From: Cylindrodendrum hubeiense
Taxonomy: Eukaryota > Ascomycota > Sordariomycetes > Hypocreales > Nectriaceae
Assembly (NCBI GenBank): GCA_014621425.1
Contig: JAANBB010000430.1
Span: 1 to 33,468, forward strand
DNA length: 33,468 nt
Reading direction: 5' to 3'
Both the position numbers and the translations under genes were made by a program. Below are positions 1 through 9,796 of this stretch, piece by piece. Within the stretch, counting starts at the first letter, position 1, and each line of letters begins with the position of its first letter. The notes under the pieces were generated by a model. It did not search any database and was not told the origin of the DNA. It saw nothing but the letters and a program-made list of their open reading frames with translations.

Positions 1-354
1 GGGGGGGCACGGAGGCATTGAGGGTTTATTTTGAGAGGACGAGATGGAGTCGGCGTTGGCTTGGCGCGTTGGGGGGTCGTGGCTAGTCCTAGAGTCCCAG
101 AGTCGCTGGTGTATAAGTATGGCGTTGAAGCTCGAGTCGTGATGAGGGGAGGGAACCAGCACACGACGGCTTTTCAGTGACTGCATAGACGGCTTCAGGA
201 CTGGTCAAGGAAGACGCCTCGACTGATTCATTTCTTCTTCTCTTCTCGGGCTCTCCTTTATACCCTTATATACAAACCATCCTCTTCCCCGTCATTGACC
301 TCGTCTACCACCACGACTTACATCACGGTCAGACACCATACAACCACAGTCAAC
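1..354 (+). promoter_or_regulatory. Upstream region of the GH43 gene
   Basis: No gene is supported here. A TATA-like run (TTATATAC) lies at about 266-273, followed by a CT-rich stretch (about 280-290), which is the usual arrangement just before a fungal transcription start. GGCTTT at 168-173 fits the GGCWWW core recognised by XlnR/Xyr1-type regulators of plant cell-wall enzymes, but one six-base match is weak evidence. Confidence 0.4.
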
Positions 355-1368
355 ATGTTCAAGATGACTGGCTCCGCGAGCCTTCTATTCACCACCCTCC
401 TCCTTCTTATTCACTCCACCTCCGCCATGACCATTCCCTTCCGCAGAACCCCTGATTCATCTGCTCCCTCTGTCTCCCCCATCAAGATCACCCTCAACTT
501 CTCACCCGAGGGCATGTCAAAGCGAGATGACCTCGCACCTGCCATTGACCAAAACTTCCCGGATCCTGCTCTCCTCCAGGACAGCGACGGCAAGTGGGTG
601 TCGTTTGCGACCAGCGGCGGCGGCTACCACATCCAGGTCGCCACGGCCGACGACGCCTTTGGCCCGTGGACGGTGCTCGACCAAGATGCCCTCCCCGAGG
701 ATGGCTGGACGAGCGGCTCCAACTTCTGGGCGCCTGACGTGAGGATTCTCGACGACGGCACTTACATCATGTACTTCTCCGGCCAGGTATCAGGGAGCGG
801 CCACTGCATCGGCGTAGCGCGGTCTGAAACGAGCATCGGCCCCTACACCATGGACGACGAGCCTATCATTTGCCATCAGGATGAGGGCGGCGCCATTGAC
901 CCGGCTGGATTCCGTGACGAGGCCACGGGCAGGCGCTACGTCGTGTACAAGATCGATGGCAACAGACTCGGCTCCGACGCGCCGACGCCGATCCGCCTGC
1001 AGCGCGTGTCGGCGGTGGACGGCTCGACGCTCATCGGCACCCCCCAGACTATCATGAATCGCATCGATTCCGAGGACGGCCCGCTAGTGGAGGCGCCCAA
1101 CTTGGTCCAGCTGGCCGACGGCCGCTACCTACTCTTCTTCAGCAGTCACATGTACACGGACTCGGCCTACGATGTCAAGTACGCCGTGGCCGATTCCATC
1201 ACGGGCACGTATGTTCGAGGCGCGTCGCCGCTGCTGTCGACGCCCGAGCTGGGGCTCGACGGGCCTGGCGGCGGTACGAGCAACGAGGACGCCAGCGTGC
1301 TGGTGTTTCACGGCTGGTGCAGATCCGGTGTGCGGTGCATGTATGTGCTTGGATATTCAATTCAGTGA
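355..1368 (+). CDS. Secreted glycoside hydrolase family 43 protein
   Basis: A 337-residue intronless protein that probably hydrolyses arabinose- or xylose-containing plant polysaccharides outside the cell. The ATG at 355 is chosen because it has a good context (GTCAACATG) and opens directly into a signal peptide: a leucine-rich core around residues 8-19 with likely cleavage after TSA (residue 24). A dibasic KR at 56-57 just before the catalytic domain could be a Kex2-type processing site. The three GH43 acidic residues can be placed: D70 in NFPDPALL (general base), D128 in WAPDVR (pKa modulator) and E246 in LVEAPNL (general acid). These fit the five-bladed beta-propeller fold. There is one catalytic domain, no carbohydrate-binding module and no GPI signal. 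Substrate (arabinan, arabinoxylan, xylo-oligosaccharide or galactan) cannot be told from the sequence. The GH43 family call is secure; the specificity is not. Confidence 0.88.
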   Translation: MFKMTGSASLLFTTLLLLIHSTSAMTIPFRRTPDSSAPSVSPIKITLNFSPEGMSKRDDLAPAIDQNFPDPALLQDSDGKWVSFATSGGGYHIQVATADDAFGPWTVLDQDALPEDGWTSGSNFWAPDVRILDDGTYIMYFSGQVSGSGHCIGVARSETSIGPYTMDDEPIICHQDEGGAIDPAGFRDEATGRRYVVYKIDGNRLGSDAPTPIRLQRVSAVDGSTLIGTPQTIMNRIDSEDGPLVEAPNLVQLADGRYLLFFSSHMYTDSAYDVKYAVADSITGTYVRGASPLLSTPELGLDGPGGGTSNEDASVLVFHGWCRSGVRCMYVLGYSIQ

Positions 1369-1620
1369 TGTGATAGTGATTCGACGAAGATTTTTTGGAA
1401 AGATGGATACCATGGGAGAGATGTGATGTGCCGTGGCGAATGGCAGGATACCCCGAGTAATAGATGGATGGATAGACGGACGGCAGGGATGGGTGGTGGT
1501 CACATAGACGACGACGTTAATAATATCCGGAATTTTCGGCATCAGCTTTTTCGTGAACGCGGAGCGTGTGAGGTCCAGACATATATTGTCATGTTGGACA
1601 GCCGATACGAGGTTGTAAAC

Positions 1621-1668
1621 TTGTGTGAATTTGTGAGTTTGTGACCTTGTGAGTTTGTGAACTTGTGG
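1621..1668. repeat. TTGTGA-type imperfect tandem repeat
   Basis: About five imperfect copies of an 8-9 bp unit built on TTTGTGA(G/A), head to tail, 250 bp downstream of the GH43 stop codon. It may lie in the 3' UTR or just beyond it. It is probably a small minisatellite. Confidence 0.75.
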
Positions 1669-1851
1669 TCCAAACTCACTACCTCTATCGTAGTACATGG
1701 GTTTCGGGCTCCTTCCTGTTCTTGCCCGGTGGTTTATGTCATGTGACGAAGCGACACGCTGTGGCACCTGTGGTGGCGTTTTAGGCGAATGGGTGGGTAG
1801 GTGCATGGCCAGCTGAGGTTGGACATTGGAGCAGTGTTGGGGGGAGACAGT

Positions 1852-1887
1852 ATTAGGAACATGATTAGGAACAGGATTAGGAATGGT
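1852..1887. repeat. 12-bp tandem repeat, three copies
   Basis: Three head-to-tail copies of ATTAGGAACAKG (1852-1863, 1864-1875 and 1876-1887), the last one degenerate. No coding role is apparent. Confidence 0.85.
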
Positions 1888-2030
1888 GGATTTGAGTCAG
1901 ATCAATGAGACAGCTGGGAGTTTGGTGTGGAAGCATCATGGGCCGTAAATCGACTAGCCAGGGGCGACGCGAGCGACCGGGCGGGTTGAATTGAGGTTTG
2001 TATTGGTGGGCAAGCTAACTTGACGAGTTT

Positions 2031-2068
2031 CGACTGGCGACTGGCGACTGTTGCTCAGCTGGCGACTG
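2031..2068. repeat. CGACTGG short repeat cluster
   Basis: CGACTGG occurs twice in tandem (2031-2037 and 2038-2044), followed by a partial copy (2045-2050) and then by GGCGACTG at 2061-2068. No function can be assigned. Confidence 0.65.
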
Positions 2069-2480
2069 TACAAGTACTCCGTATCCGTACACTTCCCCAG
2101 AATGAGATGAGAAAAAAACCCGGCAAAACACGTGCATCAGATTCCCAACCTGCTGTACAGATAGATGTACCGTACATGCACATGACATGACGCATCACAG
2201 CGCCTCGTTAAGCGCCCGTCACCGTCTCTCGCCCCCCACCTCCACCTCCGGCCCGCCCCAAAACCTCGGCCCATTGGCTCCGTGCTCCGGCGGGTAAGCG
2301 ACAGCCTCCCCCGGCGCCGGCCCTGATAGGCTCGCCGCCGGGCACGCGAGGGCTTAAAGGGCTCCTAGGGCGTGATTGCCGTGAGGCCATGCGTCCGCGC
2401 CGCTCGACCCAGCGACTCCCGGGCGGCAAATGGCCCAAAAGTCGGATTCGATAGCGGCGTTTTCGAGCTTTCCGCTGTCT

Positions 2481-2516
2481 AGAATGTCCAGAATGCCCAG
2501 AATGTCCAGAATGTCT
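2481..2516. repeat. 9-bp tandem repeat, four copies
   Basis: Four contiguous copies of AGAATGTCC (2481-2489, 2490-2498, 2499-2507 and 2508-2516), with one substitution each in copies 2 and 4. It lies at the edge of a GC-rich block about 540 bp before the next start codon. Confidence 0.88.
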
Positions 2517-2673
2517 CGGCCCTTGGTGCAAAGCGGGCTCGCGCAGACGCCGTGGGTGTGGACTGTGTCATCTGCGCCATCTGCGCGCTGGGAAACGCTG
2601 TATATCCGGATGCCAGACCGTGAGCCATGAGGGGGGGCTGGCTTGATATACTACTACCTATGTAGGACCTCGA

Positions 2674-2822
2674 TTGCTTACTTTTTCCCGCTTTCCCCTT
2701 CCTCGTCTTTGTCTCCGTCCTCGTCAAATATCTCATCCTCTGTTCGCTTCTCTCCGCCTTGTTCGCCATACATCGACGGGCGTCTGTTGTTTTGTCTGTC
2801 TTCCTGCTCTCGCTCTCGCTCT
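2674..2822 (+). promoter_or_regulatory. Pyrimidine-rich promoter or leader tract
   Basis: A run dominated by C and T on the + strand, 230-380 bp before the ATG at 3054. Such CT stretches usually mark fungal core promoters or early 5' UTRs, so it probably belongs to the membrane-protein gene that follows. I see no clear TATA box next to it. Confidence 0.4.
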
Positions 2823-3053
2823 AATAACCGCCCCCCCGAGAAGCATCCAGATACCTGTGTTTTAGAGAGTGGCTGGTACACTCTCACGCGCTCATCTCGT
2901 TCGCCGCATTGTCAAGTCTGCCTCGTCCGCTCCATCCACGACGTTTCACAGCAGGTCTGGCCTCGGCCGCTTGGAGTGCCCCAACGCCAGTAACCCAACG
3001 CCAATAACGAATCCTCCCACAGAGTCGGAGTCGGCCCCCAATAAGCCGCAGTC

Positions 3054-4583
3054 ATGGCTTGTCCGGCATCGTCACTTGCCTTATTCCTCTCCCTCGTCTT
3101 CCTCCTCTCGCCCATTGCCACGGCTCTCCAGGTCACCCCCAACTCACCATGCACCTCCTTCTGCCTGGCCTCGTCCGGCCTGGACCGCTCCGACCCCAGC
3201 GCGTCCAGCACCGACCCCGACGAGATCGTCTGCAGCGACGACGACTACCTCAGCCAGACTGAGGGCAAGAAGTTCCAGAGCTGCCTGACGTGCCTCCAGG
3301 ACAGCGACTTTTCGCGGGGGGACGAGAACGACCAGGACTGGTTCTTGTGTAAGTTGTCCAAGTTGCCGACGTATCTTGGCTTGACCACAGCAGCGTAGCT
3401 GACCCAATTGCTAGACAACCTCCGCTACTCCTTTGACTACTGCGTCTTTGGATATCCCAATGCATCTGACGTTGGCTCCAACCCCTGCGTCACCTCCGAA
3501 GCCTGCGGCCCTCTGGAGGCTGCCCTGAAGAAGGGCATCACCAGCCCAGACGACAGGGAGCAGTACGACTACTGCGAAGCCGACAGCGGGGCCATGCTCG
3601 GCGCTTCCTATGAAAGCTGCTATTCCTGCGTCAGGGCGGACCGCACTCATACGTACCTGTCCAACTGTTCGTCCTGATCTCCCCCATTGGCCCTGGTGCT
3701 CTCTTCTAACACCCCCTTTGTCTTGGTCGCCCTCGAAGCTGGATGCCAGCAACTACCAGCCGCTGGCTCAACCCTCGGCCTCAATGACACCGTTTTTGCC
3801 ACGGCCATCGAGATGGTCGACCCGTCCAGCTCCGACACGGCCAGCTCCGGCCAACTCGCCAACACCACCATCGCAGGCATCGCCGTCGGCGCCTTCGTGG
3901 CCATCCTCATCGTGGCCGGCTGCGGCTACATGCAGTACCGCAAGCGCAAGAACCGCGCCGCCCGCTCCCGCCGCGTCCGCGCCTCGTCGCTCTCGTTCCG
4001 CTGCCAAACCCATCTGACTCCCATGGAGTCGGGCTTCCGCGACGGCCCGGACGGCACCGACAGTCCTGTACCCATGCAGGAGAGCCACTATGTCGATCCC
4101 GCTGCCGCCCTCAGCTCCAACCCCGTCGGCGACGACTCTTCATCCTCCCCCTGGGACTCTCAACACGGACTCGGCATCAACCGAACGAGCCCCAAGCTCT
4201 CCAACATCACCACCACCCTCCCCTGTCCGCCTCCTGTCCACTCTCCCCGGCAGGTCGCCTCCCCAGACGACTACACCACGCCTACGTCGACGACTTCAAC
4301 GCGCTCCAATATGCCACTCCTTCACCACAAGCCCTATAACCCAGCCGACCACCGCTCGCCATTGGGCTCTCCTCTCCTCAGCCCGGGCTTCTCCGTCGCT
4401 AGTCCCCGCAATGTTTCCCCACTGACCCAGCGTGACCAGAACACTGAGTCACTGTGGGAGGAGCAGCGCGTCGGTGGCTCTCGAAGGGACCTGATGAAGA
4501 AGGCTTCTTGGGGGTCCGTTGCCCCTGTCGAGACTCACAATATCCAGACCAGCTTCGCTCCACCGCCCACGAGGAGGACATAA
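3054..4583 (+). CDS. Type I membrane protein with 12-cysteine ectodomain
   Basis: Spliced model: exons 3054-3348, 3415-3666 and 3739-4583, giving 463 residues. Intron 1 (66 nt, GTAAGT...CTAG, branch CTGAC) and intron 2 (72 nt, GTTCGT...GAAG, branch CTAAC) both keep phase. Residues 1-24 form a signal peptide. Residues about 25-225 are an ectodomain with 12 cysteines (including TSFC, CLTC and CYSC clusters), enough for six disulfides. Residues about 226-247 (rich in I, A, V and G) form one transmembrane segment, followed at once by YRKRK, which predicts a cytosolic C-terminus. The tail of about 215 residues is low in complexity and rich in serine-proline sites (SPL and SPR near 380-400), suggesting phosphorylation. 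I recognise the general type (fungus-specific cysteine-rich surface proteins) but no named family. A cell-surface sensor or adhesion role is inference from topology only. Confidence 0.78.
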
Positions 4584-5094
4584 CAGTTATATCCTCGTCC
4601 CTTTATTTGTAATGATGCAGCGGGCGGCGATGATTTAGATACCAGAAGCAGGATGGGAGGGAGACAATGATGCGCTGTAATGATATGAGCATGAAAGTAC
4701 ATAAATGAAGTACATATGTGACCGCCTAATAGTCAAATACAATGGATGATACCCAGACATATTCACGTGTTACCAGTGGTCAAAGTGTGCGTTCGTGTGT
4801 GTGTGTGTGTGTTCCTGGCTTGGTCGCCAGCCGTGTAATCTGTTTGTTCCATTCCCGCCACCGTCCGTAAGAACCATGGTGTACACATATATATAATAAT
4901 CCCCATGCCATCGCTGCTAAAAAAACAAACAAAATGAAGATAAAGACAAAACCATTAGGCACCCCACATCCACCATCCAACTCTATGGGTATCTCCGGTG
5001 CTGAGAATTACCGGCAAACCAACAAAGGAATACAAAACTGGCCTCCGAACGTGTTGCTAGGAGTCGTGAATGCTTGCTCCCCTTAAACGCCGAC
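4584..5094. other. Convergent 3' intergenic region
   Basis: Lies between the stop codons of the membrane-protein gene (+) and SAC3 (-), so it should hold both 3' UTRs and polyadenylation sites. It is AT-richer than the flanks (for example around 4680-4740 and 4885-4930). Apart from a GT microsatellite I see no gene or structured element. Confidence 0.6.
4795..4812. repeat. (GT)9 microsatellite
   Basis: Nine uninterrupted GT units in the convergent 3' region between the membrane-protein gene and SAC3. It would probably be polymorphic between strains. Confidence 0.95.
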
Positions 5095-8000
5095 CTAGAT
5101 GCTTTGATCCCATGGTGTCGATCCTCGGCTCACATTTTCGCTCTGTAGCCGCTCGTTCTGGTCCTTGAACCACGATGCCCCTTCCTCCATCTCCTCTCGC
5201 ATTGCTCGGAGCTCGCTGATCAAGTTCTGTGCGTCGCTCATAACTCGCTTGTGCGAATTCGCTTTCGAGGTGGCCTTTTCGGTTCCATCTCCGTTGTCTT
5301 CCGTCGGCCGTTTCCTTTTGTTCTTCGTTGCCGCAGTTTCCGTCGTTCGATGATTGACATATTCCCGAGAACCCGCACGTGAACGCTGTTCATCTGGGCG
5401 TGTTAGATCGGCAATGGATGCTCGACGAACGACTCCGCTCGTGGGAGGGCCCATTGAGCCAATCCCCGAGTATCTCTTCTTTCCATATCGGACGTCGTTG
5501 GCCAGAGACTCGGGAAGAGCTGTGCCATCCGGCATTTGGACGATGCCCATAGCTTTAAGTCGCCAACGCTCAGACACCTTGCTGACCCGAGTTCCTGGGT
5601 CTGAACTACCAGCACCTCCAGATGACATGGGAGGTAACGAGCGACGGAAGCTGGCTGATCGGTCACCCAAGAGCTGCTCCCGCAAGGCTTGCGTTTTCGA
5701 ACCGCTCTTGACAGTTGATGATCGCGATAGCTTTGACTGGTTGCTCGTGACCGAACTAATGACCGAAGGAGCTCTCTCCACAATCCTCGCAACGGCAGCT
5801 TGCTCGTTACTGACCCCTGACAAGACACCGGAAGCCAGTAGTGCATCTTCGGCCTGTCGTTTGCTGGGCCTCTTGTGCTTGAGCATGTCCATGAACTCTT
5901 CGGGACGATTCAACTCTGCGAGCTCGGCCCGTTCCCTGGCCGCTCGTCGAGCTGCGTCCTTCTGAGCCTTGAGCTGCGCTGCTCGCTGGGCTTCGTGGTA
6001 TGACCTCATCTGATCACGCCCACTTCGGCGTAATTGGCTGAGGCGAAGTTCTCGCGCTATTTCCCGCCATCGGTAAAAATACTTGACCGAAAGGCTATAA
6101 ACACGGAACTTGTTTGCTTCTGCAATTGCCTGTTCCTCCTCCTCTTGCTGCCTCTTCTTCTCCTCTTCTTTCTGGAACTTCCTGAAGACGCTTTGCAGAA
6201 TATTATCTAGCATGAAGCCCTGGAAGTCTTCCATAAGTCCGTCGTCTCCTTTGACATACCATTTCGTAAAGTCGCCCATCAAGTCGCGTGGAGGAAGGGG
6301 GGGCGGAGGTGGAGGGCTCGCTGGTTTCTGAACATGGCTGGAGGCGGGAGCGGTTGTCGAATTAAGTCCTAGAATGCTGGGTGTTGCTGCGGGTGGTAAT
6401 GAAGATGTCCCGGGGAATGGAAACGCTGGTTTTGGCGATGATGTTGTACCCAGAGCAGGAAGCGGCGTACTGACCGCTGGGCTTTTACCTACTGTAGGAG
6501 GAGTTGGAGAAGGTTTACCCAAGCTGGTGCCAAGACTGGGCTGGAATCCAGTTGACGCTGGTGGGGCGGTGTTACCAAGAATACCAGAAGTGAGTGGACC
6601 GGAACCCGTGGGAGGGAAGGAGAAAGCTGACGAGGCTGATTTCGGAGTAGGTGGGATCAGGTTGATACCGGGAGTCTTCAATGGCTCCGTTGCGGTGCTT
6701 GGTATGGCCTGTGCTGTCGAGCTCTTCGTCTCGCTTTGTTGACCGATGGGAGTTGCTGTTTGTGGTTGAGCAGAGAAGGCGGAAAGACCTCCTGGCGTTG
6801 CTGGCTGAGTTCCCGTCGAGTCTAATGCGAATGGGCTTTTTGCTGCGGGTTTAGATGCCGGGGCAAATGACGTAGCAAAGGGGCTGAGAACAGCTCCATT
6901 TGAAGCTCCCGACTGGCCTTGAGCGTTGAAAGTGGTGTTGGCAGGGGTGCCATTGAGGATTGATGGAGTGGTTTGCGGTTGAGCCGACGCAAATGGGTTG
7001 ATAACTGGTTTGTTGGCCCCTAGAGTAGTGGGTGGTGGGAACGGGGTTGGTTGAGAAGGTGCTTGCTGGAAAGCTGAACCAGAGGTCGGTAGCAATCCGT
7101 TAGATTTGGTCCCTAGAAACGAAAGCAAGGTCAGAACCAGTGGCTTTGGGCGTCTTTTTGCCAGATTTCCAGTGGTTCATCTCGAGCCATCTTGTTGCCC
7201 CGAGAATCATCTCGCGGGCTATGGCATCTCAAGTCTCCGTCTGAATGCGAGTAGTTGTTCGCCTACAAAGTACAGGCTCTTGCGAATAGTGATACATAAG
7301 AGGGCTGATGTGCAGAATCTTTGGTGCAAATTAAGTACGGGGGGGTTGGGAATCTTACCTAGGTTATGATTGAGGGCACCGTTGCTTCCCAACCCACCTG
7401 CAGGTGGGCCAAATGAGGCAAAGGGGCTAGGAGTTGTGGTGCTGGCCCCCGTTGAGGTGGCTCCTGCTGAGATAGAGGCTTGGGTGGTCGATTTTTCCGC
7501 GTTAGAGACGAAGAGACTCTCTTCAACAGAACCGTTAGGCTCATGTTTCGGGGCGTTCGGGTCTTCCATGACGCTCTGGTGGATCAAGTCGGGCAGAGCC
7601 CTCGAGCCACGCTTCTTTTCCACCAAGTTTTGAGAGAAATGATGCTGTAGTCGGTGGTGAGGCAAAGGTTTCCGGTTATCCAAGATCAGATATTGACGAC
7701 CGAGATCTGAAGGGTTCTCTTCGCACTCGCCAAACTCGAAATCATGCAGCTCCGCGAAATCAATGGCTTGCTGGAAGGTGTCGAATCGGAGGAACTTGTT
7801 GAGGACCGTAGTGGTGACATCCTTTGATGACTCTCGTGGCCGTGCTAGTGCCTTCTTGACAGCCGTCAAAATGGAGCGTCGAAGGTGAGGGAAGTGAAGC
7901 TCTGCAAAGCAGGCCATGGTGTATGAGACTTTCGGGTCTTCTACAATCCGGAAATAGGTGTGGAAGGCCGCCGATGCAGCTAATGACGGCGCATCCTTAA

Positions 8001-9396
8001 GAGGTCCGTGGAAATGCTGAGTGTTCTGAAGAGCTTCCACCAGAGACACTGCAGTCCTGACCTCATCGGAGTCTCTCCATAGATTGGGTTTCCATTGTCG
8101 TTGCAGGGTCTCGATAATGTTCGGATCGAACGCATGGAAGATGAGGTAGTACGCGCGAAACTCGGCTTCGTTCCCACAGGCCACGCCCTGTTCATTGCAG
8201 TCGTCATAGAGATCGCGCAGAGAAAGGAGGGCTTTACCAAGCTGCTCCAACTCCTGCTGTTCCACGAAATCCTGAGGTGCCTTGCCTTCTTGAGAGAGTA
8301 GGTGCAACGCCGTGACATGGAACCTCGTGATATTCTCAAGAACGTAGACCTGAGTCTTCATTTCCTCGGGGTCCAGAGACGAAAAGAATGTGAAGTCGCG
8401 TCGAATTGCTCGAGTTCGATCCCATAGGAAACTGTGCAAAACTGGCAGATTTCCATCGTTTTGAAGGAGGTCGTCGATTAAGTAGTCGAGTGTTCGTCGA
8501 AGAGCGCGTATAGATCGGACATCCATCGGCAGGGGGGCCTCTTGACCAGCAGCAGAGCGCGCCAACTTCTTGACCATGCGTTGGGTATTAGGGTAGGTCG
8601 TCCTGGGGTTCTTCTCAGGTAGGTGGACGTCCATCTCATTGATGCGCGTGATCTTCTCGTACTCGGGGCACATGTCTTCGCAGATACCCTTGAAGCTGAT
8701 CGCATCTTGCAAGGTTTTTCGCTTTTCCGGATCATCGATAAGGCCAGCCTTGGTCAGGGACGCGCGCACCTTGTCGCGATACGCTTCATATTTTTCTCGG
8801 AACTTGGTCACCTCGGCCTTGTTCTTGGGGTTGCCAGGTTGAGATGGCCACTGTGGAGGGTTAATGGCATCCTTCCTCAGCTGCTCGTAAACCTTTCGCG
8901 CGTGGGGATCGTTGGAGTGGTAAGGTTCTGGGACAGGGTTGTCGTCTAAATCGGCGCTCGAGGATGATGTCGGTCGCGATCCTTGGGTTCGCGTCGCAGC
9001 GAATAAGTTGAGCCCATTGCCGCGCGCGTTTTGGGGCAAGGTTTTTTTCGAAGGGTCGACACCGTTGGCTCGATTCTTCTTCGAGTCCGCGTTTTTCTTC
9101 TTCCTCTCGTCGCCGTTCTTGCCCTTGTTGCCTCCATCGCTCAAGTTGACATCCTTGTCCTGCTGGAAGGGATTGTTCGCCTTTCGCTTTCCCGTGTTGT
9201 CGCCTTGGTTCGCTAATTGTGAAGATCGGTTGTTTTGCTTCGCCCAGGATGCGTCGCCTGCACTATCAAGACCAAATGAGCTGGTTGCGCCATCGGGGTT
9301 GTTGGCGAAGGGGTTGAACGCCGGAGACGGGCTCCGCGTCGGCTGGCCAAAGGCCGAAAACATCTGGCTTGATGACGCAACGGACGTCGCAGTCAT
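5095..9396 (-). CDS. SAC3: SAC3, TREX-2 mRNA export scaffold (SAC3/GANP domain)
   Basis: Spliced model on the minus strand: exon 1 9396-7359, intron 7358-7113 (246 nt, GTAAG...TTTCTAG, branch CTGAC), exon 2 7112-5095; 1351 residues, close to the yeast protein in size. Sac3 is the scaffold of TREX-2 (Thp1, Sem1, Sus1, Cdc31), which couples transcription to mRNA export at the nuclear pore. The N-terminus has FG-type pieces (SAFGQ, NPFAN, SSFG) and a basic, disordered linker. The SAC3/GANP helical domain spans about 235-555 and begins at GICEDMCPEYEK. The middle (about 650-960) is rich in S, P and T with NPFA and FSFPP motifs and a polyproline run. Residues about 960-1060 include a charged coiled coil and YFYRWREIARELR, which resembles the Sus1/Cdc31-binding (CID) helix. 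The C-terminus is basic. The intron falls in the low-complexity linker, so its exact borders do not affect the domain calls. Confidence 0.93.
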
Positions 9397-9796
9397 CTAG
9401 GGAATCGTTTGAACATGGGTGAGAGATCGCAACGCGCAAAATGCGTGGCGGGTGAACAAAGGCGTGTCGTCGGAGGCTGATGTTGAAGGTGAGCACATGG
9501 AGCTGCTACCCGTCTGGGGAAGCTTTTGCTACTGTTCCGGATGCACACCACCACGTGACTCATCTCTCCAGCCACCCCGCCAGCGCACTCGCACTAGACC
9601 ACATTTGGCCATGAGGCTCTCCAACATTTTGATGCGACAGAAGAGGAAGAAGGGCAGCGGCAGGATATGGCCAGACATGAATTCATGTTTGGCAATATTG
9701 TCTATTTTGCAAAAGGACTTCATTTATATTCATTACGATAGTAGGTTCGACTTTTATGACAATATCCCCATCGGTATATCCCCGCCCAGTACCCGC
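9397..9796. promoter_or_regulatory. SAC3 upstream region and LTV1 3' region
   Basis: 400 bp between LTV1 and SAC3, both on the minus strand. It must contain the LTV1 terminator and the SAC3 promoter. AT-rich DNA at about 9690-9775 would suit the LTV1 3' end. No gene is seen. Confidence 0.5.

Larger units (their letters stand above)
1369..3053. other. Intergenic region with short tandem repeats and a GC-rich block
   Basis: No gene is supported. Reading frames here lack codon bias, recognisable domains and splice structure. The stretch holds at least four short direct-repeat clusters (about 1621-1668, 1852-1887, 2031-2068 and 2481-2516). A strongly GC-rich block lies at about 2215-2450. A pyrimidine-rich stretch (about 2680-2822) sits upstream of the next gene. 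CCATTGG at about 2270 is an inverted CCAAT box. Confidence 0.6.
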
